From Lepidonotus clava (lineage: Eukaryota; Annelida; Polychaeta; Phyllodocida; Polynoidae): 64,000 bases of DNA. A program made the position numbers and the translations under genes. The stretch is from contig OW387148.1 of assembly GCA_936440205.1 (NCBI GenBank), positions 18,655,961 to 18,719,960 of the forward strand, given 5' to 3'. A model generated the notes under the pieces. That model was not told the origin of the DNA. It searched no databases and was given only the letters and a program-made list of their open reading frames with translations. Shown here piece by piece: positions 55,932 through 64,000 of this stretch; positions within the stretch are counted from its first letter, which is position 1; each line of letters begins with the position of its first letter.

Positions 55932-56932
55932 TGTGACGTTCTCTGGTAAGTCGGGGTTGCCGATTCTTACAGCAGAGGAACGTGGGGATTGTTCGGGTCT
56001 CGGGGCGGACGGGGAATCCGGGCCAAGAACCGAGATGTGTTTTTAGAGTTGTGCCTCGCGCACGAGGGGGGGCTGAGCGAATCGGTCGGGAATCGGTGCT
56101 CGATGTCAAACGGAGGACTGCGGGGAAGGGAAATTATGGTAGGGGTACGGGGAGGCCGTGCTTCGTCTCGCTCTATCTTCCAGACCGGCATTCACCTCGC
56201 CAGGGCGGTCCACCTCGGGTTCCGATCCGCGGGGCCGTCGGGCCGACGGCCGCCTATTGTTTGGTAGCGTGGGGCCGAGCCTTCCGCGCCCTCATCCCCG
56301 CGGACTCCAGGTTTCCGTTCCTCTCTCCATGCCTTCGTGCCATGCTGCGCCTACACTTCCGGGACGGTTTCGGGCCTTCGCGCCCTACCTCGGTCCTCCG
56401 TTCCCCGTTCCCGTTCCTCGGGCCGTCGGGCCCCCGTCCTAACTTTCGCCTATTTATCTCGAACTTCGACTATTTTACTCTAACTTCTGGTTAATTAACT
56501 CGTATCGGCTCATCTCAGCGGTTGTTCAAGGGAAGAAGACACGTCTGGACACAAGAAGAACTGTTAAAGAACTCTGTTTATTCGGGCCTCACCGCCCCTT
56601 TATATACCTTAGAGGTCAGCCCTGATTGGCTGCTTTCGGTCACGTGATCTACAACTGACGTCACTTTCGGTTTACATTCTCGTTTCCGGTTTACATATTA
56701 CTTCCGGTTTACATCTTTCCGGGTCTCGTTCCTTTACATATTCGTTCCTTTACACTTTCGTTCCTTTACATATTCGGGCCTCTTTTTCGGGCTTTTTACA
56801 CTTTCATTCCTTTTACATATTTCGTTCTTTTACACTTTCGTTCCTTTTACGAACATATATACCTTTTGTCATATTACCTTATTTTCTCTTATTTTGATCT
56901 CTACATATTTGGATGAATAGGCATTCATCACA
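55932..56932 (-). repeat. 5' LTR of the Ty3/gypsy element
   Basis: 1001 bp, same length as the 3' LTR with about five differences. TATATAAA at 56599-56606 and AATAAA at 56577-56582 in the sense direction. Confidence 0.95.
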
Positions 56933-56936
56933 ATAT

Positions 56937-59236
56937 CAACGCTTGCTATTTACCCTTTCAGTCGGATACCTTTTGCGCACTAAAAACCAGATATGTATAT
57001 ACAGGTGAATGGGACCCAGGCACGCCATCCTTACCCCCCTTACCAGGCCAAGGGTCAGACATGGGATTGACCCCGGGAAACTATCAAGTGCAGCGGTAAG
57101 ATGCTATGACGAGGTAACGTATATGATTATATAGTATTATACATGCCGTGTCTGCAATTCTCAATTAGCATCATTAGCTAGCGATAAAAAAATATATTAA
57201 TGCACAAAAATACCGTGTTAATAGCACCTTTCGAAGAGTGTCTATTACTTGGCTATAGAAAAATGATAGTAAAATCTCTGGTCATAATATCTGGAGGTAC
57301 ATACCACCAATAGTGAAACCAGAACATGAGTGCCTTATGTTATAGATTAAAGATTTACGTAATAGGAAGAGGAATTTTTTAATCAATTTGAACAACCTAA
57401 TGGTTCTGAGAACAATACATTCGTTAACTATGGTCTGATGCTATCAATAGAGGGAAAATGGGCCTCGAATAGCCATTTCAACTTGGATTAAGCTGTTTGA
57501 CGTGCATAATAAGTATACTTCTATGAGAGGAGGGACAATCAAAACTTGTTTCAAAACACTACATCTTTCCCACATAAGATTCATGGCATCTCATGAGACT
57601 ATTTAATAGTAAGAAAATACAATGTGATACTTTAGCAGGATGGAAGGAAATTGTAACTTCTGCTACTAACATAATACAGGGGTTTTTCATGAGATTGTTG
57701 AAGAAGTGTCCAAGAAGTGCAATATGCTATATCTAAGAGATGATGATGACAGCTTACTAAATGTGTTACTAACACACAGTTACCTGAAATACGTTATTCT
57801 GTGAAGAGAAAAAACCTGATTCACAAATAAAGCAGGGTAATTACCAACAAGATTTTTATCATTTTGAAATAGAAATATGTCAAAAGTACAAAAATCATCA
57901 ACATTAATCATGACTGATGCACCAGAAGTTCACAACAAAATTGGGTGTCTTATTTTCTTTATTTCATCAACTCATTCATTCCACATATTTGTGGAATACT
58001 GTCTACTTACTCTATCTTATAATAATTCGATACACTAGGCATATATATAATTTTTACCTTACCTTATTCAATATCACTTTAACATTTAACCCTCTAGAAA
58101 TCCACTTTGGTGTTTGATAGCCCTTTCAATAATGTGACGGGGATTTCAGAATTAGGTATATTGTGCTTTTTAGAATGAGATTTTCTTGTGAATTGATTGC
58201 TAGAATAATTAATGCTTCTTCAAAACAACAGCCCTTAGAATGCACCTTCTGCTTTCGGTAGCAAGGTGCTTCCCCTACCTCGCAGTTGCCTGTAGAGTAC
58301 TATTTTGTCCTTATAGAACCAGCAATTTTTCTTTATTTACACTTATACCCTCATCAGACTTCATGGCATCTCATACACGTTTATAGATGAGAGATAACTG
58401 ATAAAAGGCTTTCTACATAACTTTTGTCTCTGTTTCAGGTAAAAGGTCTTTTAGGTTATACAAGTCGCATGGAACTAATTATTTTTTTCACATAATTTAA
58501 ACATAGCGGATCTTGAGGGAAACAAATTGCGCACCCGAAACAGATGCTGAAAAAGAAACGTTGCTCCGCCCGAAAGTGACCCAGAAACCCATTGTAAGGT
58601 TCCTTGGAACTTTGGGAATATTTTGATGTTTACCTCATGACTGGAGGTGAAATACCCATTTTATAATCAGAATAAAACCCTAAAAGAGGTGCCATTTTAT
58701 GGGTAACAGCCATGTGGTGGCCAAATATGGCCTTATGGGGTGGAAGGGGTTAATTTAGGGGTAACAATTAATTGCTACTCTCAATTATTCTGTAGTTTGG
58801 TAAGAGTCCAAACACTGCCTATATTAACCTTCTGACGTTGCTCTTGGGATCGAAATCTGTGAGACTCTTTGGGTACAGAATATCCTTAAAAGCAAGGGAA
58901 AAGAAGCATCAACTGCATTTTGATACAATTGAGCTGTTCCAAGCCGTCAAACCTTACTTTCGTGTAAAAGGCACTCTCATGAACAATCGTGACATTCCCA
59001 ACGAAATGTCAAGAGACAATGGTATCTCTGCGTGGTGGTAATGTCAAAAACGCTATCTATTTCTTGCAAAGATCCAGTCTTAAAATAATTCCCATTCCAT
59101 TTAGAGTGATATCTCCTTCCTGCACACATCCAGTTTTAAGATGACTCCCAATAACTTCGAGTTACATCTCGACCCTATAGAGAACCATCGGTGGTGGGAT
59201 TCCCAACCTCTTCCAGTGATATAGTCATTGTAGAGA
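56937..59236. other. Intergenic between the LTR element and ZIP gene 2
   Basis: AT-rich, no convincing gene. It holds a candidate TTAA-flanked element at 58086-58753; the rest is unremarkable. Confidence 0.55.
58086..58753. mobile_element. Candidate TTAA-flanked non-autonomous element
   Basis: Starts TTAACCCTCTAGAAATCC and ends GGAAGGGGTTAA, a short imperfect inverted pair like that of 5627-6464. Only the ends support it. Confidence 0.3.
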
Positions 59237-59520
59237 TTTATTTTCAAGAAGACTTCACGACCTCCTTAGAGAACCAGCTATAAGATGATTCCCAAGTCCT
59301 TAGACAGACATCTCATCCTTGTAGGGAACGAGTTTTAAAATGATTCCCAAAGCGCTGGAATAAGAGCTCGTCCTTGTACAGAACCAGTTGTTTTAGATTA
59401 TTCCAAAACCCCTTAAGGTGACATTATGTTCTTGTAGAGAACCAGTTAATCAATATCATATCCAAACCCTTAGAGTGATATTTCGTCCTTGTAGAGAACC
59501 AGTATGAGGATAATGCCCCA
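59060..59520 (-). repeat. Tandem repeat running from the last codons of ZIP gene 2 through its 3' UTR
   Basis: Nine units of about 52-59 bp (one shortened to ~36) marked by a GTAGAGAACCAG-like core at about 59071, 59127, 59180, 59232, 59268, 59321, 59375, 59434 and 59491. The unit nearest the exon includes the final codons and the stop; the others decay with distance. Units also share TTTTAAGATGATTCCCAA and CCTTAGAGTGATAT. Confidence 0.88.
59237..59242 (-). terminator. Candidate poly(A) signal of ZIP gene 2
   Basis: AATAAA on the minus strand about 230 nt after the stop, created within one diverged unit of the 3' UTR tandem repeat. Confidence 0.4.
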
Positions 59521-59616
59521 GCCCGCCAGCAGGCCCAGGTTCTGAAGGATGTACACCAAACAGACACTCCCGGAGTCTCGCTCTGCTGCACGCGCCTGCT
59601 CGTTCATCTCAGGCAG
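59470..59616 (-). CDS. ZIP gene 2, last exon (TM8 and stop)
   Basis: Acceptor TATTTTCCAG. Encodes [19 protein letters not shown] then TM8 ([20 protein letters not shown]) and YKDEISL, TAA at 59470-59472. The first 25 bases of the exon are identical to those of gene 1. Confidence 0.92.
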   Translation of the reverse strand: MPEMNEQARAAERDSGSVCLVYILQNLGLLAGWGIILILVLYKDEISL

Positions 59617-62600
59617 CTGGAAAATAATACCGTCATTAAGTCTTCACATAAAATAGGTTATTGCTGACAGCAAGCTATTTTGTCCTGCCTAAATCAATAC
59701 TGGGTAGAGGGGACAATGCAATAAGCCTCAAGTCAGATTCCATTCTCGGTTTTGCCATTTTCACTTGTGGATCTGTTTAACCATAGACATATATAAGATT
59801 ATGTATCTCTATGGTTTAACCAGATATGTTTGGAATGGTATCAACAAGCAGTGTTATTGTTTTATATAAGATGAGGGTAATGGACGATGTTATATTTTGT
59901 GCTGACATCAACTGTATAGGTAAAGAACGCACAATACAACACACCCTCATTCACATCATTTTTATACAAATACATAAAATCAAATCATAGTCTCTGACTG
60001 CTTGAAATGTGTAATGAGAATTGAAAGGATGGCACTCAAGCATGACTGTGACAGAGAACTCCAGGTTTTTCACCCCTGCAGACGCCTGCTAAACTCTTAT
60101 TAATTGCAGGTGGAAGTCTGTCTACATCCTTCACTGCTCAAATGTATCCATACGCATAGCTAGGCCTTCGGTGTCAATTTGCTGCCAAAAGTCAAAGTAT
60201 ATCTTTCTAATATCATAATGCACAAACATTACAAAGGTCGAAACTTTGAGTATAAAGCACAGTGGTGAACAAAACGTTATCTTCCGATCAGGTAGCTTTC
60301 TCTCTTGCTATTTTACTAAGGGCTTCATAAAGGTATTGGGACCTCAAAGAATTTTAGGTGAATATGTAAATAGGTAAATAGGCACTTACCTCATAAAAGG
60401 TAAGTTTCTGGGTCACGCATAGGTAAATGAGGTGCAATTGGCAGCACATTTAAATGGCAATAAAGTATGCTGGATGGAAACCTCAATAGCACTAGGCCAT
60501 GAAAATAGGCCTCAAGGGTTATCCACCAAGGCAACGGAATGCACCACATGATTTCAGATAGGGGATATGAGACAGTAATTGGGATGGAGCCTCTGAGGTA
60601 GGGAATGGTAGGAATCTGACAGTCATGTGGATGGGGCCATGTGAGGTAGGGAATTAGAGAGTCATGGGGATGGGGCCCTCTGAGATAGGGAATGGGAAAG
60701 TCATGAGGACGGGGCCTTCTGAGATAGGGAATGAGACAATCATGAGGATAGGGCCCTCTGAGGTAGAGGATGGGAGGTCAGAGGCAGATCCAGGATTTCC
60801 AAAAGGAGGGGTTCAGCATAAAGGCTAAATACTATAAATAAATATTTTCGCACACACAAGTGCAACAATTTCCCCTCTTTGCCTAATTTAGGGGCGCAAC
60901 AAAAGGAGGGGTTTAGGACCCCCTGGAACCCCCCCCCCTGGATCCGCCCCTGGACAGTCATAAAGATGGGCCCCTCTGAAGTAGGGGATAGGACAGTAAA
61001 GGGGATGGGGCCCTCTGAGGAAGGGGATGGGACAGTCATTGGGATGGGGTCCTCTGAGGTCGGAATAAGACAGTCATGGGGATGGGGCCCTCTGAGGTAG
61101 AGGATGGGACAGTCATTGGGAATGGGACCTCTGAAGAAGGGGACATGACAGTCATGGGGATGGGGCCCTCTGAGGTAAGGCATGGGACAGTCTTGGGGAT
61201 GGGGCCCTCTGAGGTAGGAGATGGGTCATTCATGGCAATGGGGCCCTCTGAGGTAGGAATAGGATGGGGATGGGGATGGGGCCCTCTGAGGTAGGGGATG
61301 GGACAGTCATGGGGATAGGGGCCTCTGAGGTATGAATAGGACAGTCATGGGGATGGGGGCCTCTGAGGTATGAATAGGACAGTCATGGGGATGGGGGCCT
61401 CTGAGGTAGGAAATGGGGATAGGACAGTGATGGGGATGGGCCCCTATGAGGTAGAGGATGGGACAGTCATTGGGAATGGGACCTCTGAAGAAGGTGACAT
61501 GACAGTCATGGGGATGGGGCCCTTTGAGGTAGGAATAGGACAGTTATGGGGATGGGGCCCTCTGAGGTAGGGGATGGGACAGTCATGGGATGAGGCCTTC
61601 TGAGGTAGGGGATGGGGCAGTAATTGGGTGAGGGGCCCTCTGAGGTAGGAATAGGACAGTCATGAGGATGGGGCCCTCTGAGGAAGGGCATAGAACAGTT
61701 ATGGCAATGGGGCCCTCTGAGATAGGAATAGGACGGTTATGGGGATGGGGCCCTCTGAAGAAGGGGATGGGACAGTAATGGGGATGGGGCCCTCTGAGGT
61801 ATGAATAGGACAGTCATGGGGATGGGGGGGGGGGGGGCCTCTGAGGAAGGGAATGGGACAGTCAGGGGGATTGGGCCCTCTGAGTAAGGGGATAGGATGG
61901 TTATGGGGATGGGGCCCTCTGAGGTAAGGGATGGGACAGTCACTGGGAATGGGCCCTCTGAGGTAGGAATAGGATGGTTATGGGGATGGGGCCCTCTGAG
62001 GAAGGGGATGAGTGAGTCATGAGGATGGGGCCCTCTGAGATAGGAAATAGGACAGCCATGGGGATGGGCCTCTCTGAGGTAGAAATAGGACTGTCAGGAG
62101 AACGGGGCCCTCTGAGGTAGAGGATGGGACAGCATGGGTGAAGGGCCCTCTGAGGTAGAGGATGGGACAGTCATGGGGATGGGGCCCTCAAGGCTAGATG
62201 ATGGGGTAGTAATAAAATATGTGGCAATTAAAGCCAGGGTATTGGGTGGTTATTGGGGATTGCCTGTTATAGGGAATAGGGTTCACATAAAGGAGTGTCC
62301 CATCAAATTAGATGGGTCAAACATAGGGGATGAGTTTGGCCACATAAAGGGACGGTGCAGCAGGGGATGGTGCTCTCACGGTTAGGGGCTGAGAGGATGG
62401 CACCTTTTGGCCATTTTGGTTCAATCCCTTGCAAAAAAGGGCCCCAGTGAATCTGAGGACCAGAAGGACGGATTGCTCTTGTAGGAGATAAATTTGTCTA
62501 TTTTAGGCCATATGGCGTGCATAAGAGATGCGGCAGTTATGGAGGATGGGGCCATCACAGGGGATGGGTCCTGTCATAAGGGACAAGGCCATCAGGAGGT

Positions 62601-63799
62601 ATAAGGACCTCACAGGGGATGGGGACCCTACAAAGGACGATGCCCTCTTCCCACTGAAACATCCATAAACCAGAATAAACAGTATAGGCTTTCCAATTTA
62701 TGGCATTCCTTTTGCATAAGATACCACTAAGCTTCTATGCACTAGAGCGGACAAGCCTGCACTCACCATGTCGACGAGGGCGATGTAAAGGAACATGCCT
62801 GCCGCCAGGGCGAAGATGTAGACGGCGCCCTCCTCCATGGTGCCCACCTGGATGCCGACTGCCAGCCCCAGGTAGCAGGAGATGCCCGACCCCAGGTTGA
62901 CGAGCAGGGCCTGGCACAGACCCATGCCTGAGGACAGCAGCACCGCGAAGTCACCTGGGCAAGGTAAGCAGAGTTTAAGGTCTTGTTTCCATAGTTATTA
63001 CTATAGGTCATTTTACGACAAGGCTTTATACATGATTTGATACTAGATTTTGGAGAGAATTAGAAAATGATAGGTGGTACTAATAACCATAAGAACCTGG
63101 AATATTAAGATACTGCCGGGTAGTGCTGAAGGAGTATTGTGACTGTTATATAGTTAATTGCAGGCGGCCGTCCGTGTCTGTAAGGCCTTGTGTAGGCCTA
63201 TATGCATCATATCAATAATTCCTATCTTAAACGTATTCTTCTGGATTTCATCACATAATACATACTAAATCTTTTCTCCCTCATAAGTACGTTGCAATGA
63301 TTCCCTATATCTCCCATCCATTAAAGTTCACACAAATGTCAGGGGCGGATCCAGGGGGGGGGGCGCGGACGGGCCTTGCCCCCCCCCCTCCCCTGTTAAA
63401 TCATGTTTAAAAAGGGGCCCCCTCCCCCGTACATTCATGTTTTTGCCCCCCCCCCCTCTACAAATTCCTGGGTCCGCCCCTGAATGTACACCTTATATCA
63501 ATTTATATACAATTGAATACAGGCTTTGGCTGTTCAGGGAACTAGTTTGGCTAACCCAGTTCGTGGGGGAGCTCCTCGCAGATGACGGCCAGGGACAGGC
63601 TGACCCCGGCGAGCAGGTCGGAGGAGAAGGCCGCCCCGATGCCCACCCCGTCGACGAAGTTGTGCAGGGCGTCCCCGACCACCACCATCCACGCCACCGG
63701 CTTGATGGTGGAGATGGGCGCCCATCGCAGCGGCTTCAGCGGGAGATTGTCAACTGCACCGTGGTGACTATGACCGTGACCGGCTGTAGGGGTGTCACT
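59470..63799 (-). CDS. Second ZIP (SLC39) transporter, ZIP8/ZIP14-like, 3' part only
   Basis: A paralogue of the first ZIP gene in the same orientation; its 5' exons lie beyond the right edge. The exons visible are 63556-63799, 62767-62954 and 59470-59616. It keeps the TM4 motif HNFVDG and the TM5 motif EELPHELGD, again Glu instead of the first His as in ZIP8/14, so broad metal use is likely. Unlike gene 1 its loop before TM4 is His-rich (HGHSHH), a probable metal-binding loop. The intron between TM6 and TM7 found in gene 1 is absent here, so one exon spans both. The end is [10 protein letters not shown]. The two genes probably arose by tandem duplication, now separated by the LTR element. 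Confidence 0.92.
60570..62215. repeat. 39-bp minisatellite, about 38 units, in a ZIP gene 2 intron
   Basis: The unit is about 39 bp (a 36-bp variant is frequent) of the type GGGGATGGGGCCCTCTGAGG followed by TAGGGGATGGGACAGTCAT. Because 39 is a multiple of three, open frames with a 13-residue period appear on both strands; these are artefacts. A TIR element is inserted at 60779-60952. A degenerate tail of related GGGGATGG..CC sequence continues to about 62640. Confidence 0.93.
60779..60952. mobile_element. CAGGGGCGGATCC-type element inserted in the minisatellite
   Basis: Ends CAGAGGCAGATCCAGGA and CTGGATCCGCCCCTG are inverted repeats. The minisatellite phase resumes on the far side, so the element landed in an existing array. 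Confidence 0.7.
62767..62954 (-). CDS. ZIP gene 2, fused exon (end of TM5, TM6, TM7)
   Basis: 188 bp, acceptor CTTGCCCAG, donor ATG/GTGAGT. Encodes [22 protein letters not shown]6 ([13 protein letters not shown]) and TM7 ([16 protein letters not shown]) without the intron that splits gene 1 after GIQ. Confidence 0.92.
63340..63482. mobile_element. CAGGGGCGGATCC-type TIR element
   Basis: CAGGGGCGGATCCAGG at the left and CCTGGGTCCGCCCCTG at the right, flanked by the 5-bp repeat AATGT (63335-63339 and 63483-63487). The interior is G and C runs with a small palindrome. The ends are of hAT-like type; 143 bp. Confidence 0.75.
63556..63799 (-). CDS. ZIP gene 2, exon with His-rich loop, TM4 and TM5 motifs
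   Basis: 244 bp, acceptor TACAAACCTAG, donor CTGG/GTTAGC. Encodes [18 protein letters not shown], then [19 protein letters not shown] (TM4) and CEELPHELG (TM5). The phase at its 3' end is the same as in gene 1, confirming homology. Confidence 0.92.
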
Positions 63800-64000
63800 C
63801 TAGGTTTGTAAGAGAAAGTGAAAGTAACTAGCAATTTTATGGTGATGTAACTGAAATTGATCCAAACTGAGAAACGTAGTTCAAGCTAAACGATAGCATA
63901 ACATTTTTGACAGTCAGGGAACCTTGTGCTTTATTTGTATTGTAAATTTATCACATAACTTCGATAATGGCTGATTGCAGTTAATTAATCAAGGAAACTA

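Larger units (their letters stand above)
44590..56932 (-). mobile_element. Ty3/gypsy (Metaviridae) LTR element with extra cargo, young but broken
   Basis: Fossil LTR element, 12.3 kb, read on the minus strand: 5' LTR 55932-56932, primer site 55916-55930, gag 54905-55879, protease within about 54060-55223, reverse transcriptase/RNase H/integrase 52307-54037, three extra ORFs 49141-51673, opposite-strand blocks 46440-49135, hairpin array 45906-46351, polypurine tract next to the 3' LTR 44590-45590. It is flanked by a 4-5 bp AATAT/ATAT duplication (44585-44589 and 56932-56936). The LTRs differ at about five of 1001 positions, all transitions, so insertion was recent. The pol region is broken (at least two breaks), so it is not intact. 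Domain order RT-RNase H-integrase places it in Ty3/gypsy; the clade is not determined. It separates the two tandem ZIP genes. Confidence 0.93.

Noticed and set aside
44590-56932. An infectious retrovirus with an envelope gene
   Set aside because: The env position holds ORFs without signal peptide or membrane segment, and pol is broken.
60740-61943. Several 60-147 codon frames with a 13-residue period
   Set aside because: Products of the 39-bp minisatellite; they occur on both strands and have no other support.

Overview
This is a stretch of animal nuclear DNA. Coding sequence is sparse and split by introns with GT/AG borders, the noncoding DNA is AT-rich, and the spaces are filled with microsatellites, foldback and TIR elements, a tRNA-derived SINE and a Ty3/gypsy-type LTR element. 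The gene families (EF-hand calcium sensor, LIV-1 type zinc transporters) and the enriched palindrome TAGGCCTA fit a marine invertebrate, possibly an invertebrate deuterostome such as amphioxus, a hemichordate or an echinoderm. That placement is inference from style and is not proven.

Layout. Positions 1-3994 hold repeats only. From 4110 to 9915 on the minus strand lie four exons of a four-EF-hand, calmodulin/troponin-C-like protein. A GC-rich exon at 24232-24403 has a matching splice phase and may be its far 5' end. Positions 9916-28629 are mostly mobile-element debris: TTAA-flanked MITEs, a nested pair of elements, and a complete SINE with a 14-bp target duplication. From 28784 to 42825 (minus) a complete nine-exon gene encodes a 462-residue ZIP (SLC39) metal transporter of the ZIP8/ZIP14 type, with a TATA promoter. 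From 59470 to the right edge (minus) is a second, paralogous ZIP gene whose 5' part lies outside the window. The two ZIP genes form a tandem pair in the same orientation.

Between the ZIP genes sits a 12.3-kb Ty3/gypsy (Metaviridae) element, 44590-56932, read on the minus strand. Its two 1001-bp LTRs differ at about five positions, so it is young, but its pol region is broken. Beyond gag and pol it carries unusual cargo: three extra sense ORFs behind their own TATA/initiator signal; a set of open blocks on the opposite strand separated by intron-like sequence; and, next to the 3' LTR, an array of eight small hairpins with a shared six-base loop. The hairpin stems change by compensating pairs, and the imperfect pairs are G-U only in the element's sense RNA. 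This cargo region is the best candidate for something undescribed.

The ZIP genes also show a repeated oddity. In the first gene a ~53-bp tandem repeat starts inside an exon and copies its splice acceptor. In the second a ~55-bp tandem repeat starts inside the last codons and copies the stop region through the 3' UTR, and an intron holds a 39-bp minisatellite of about 38 units.
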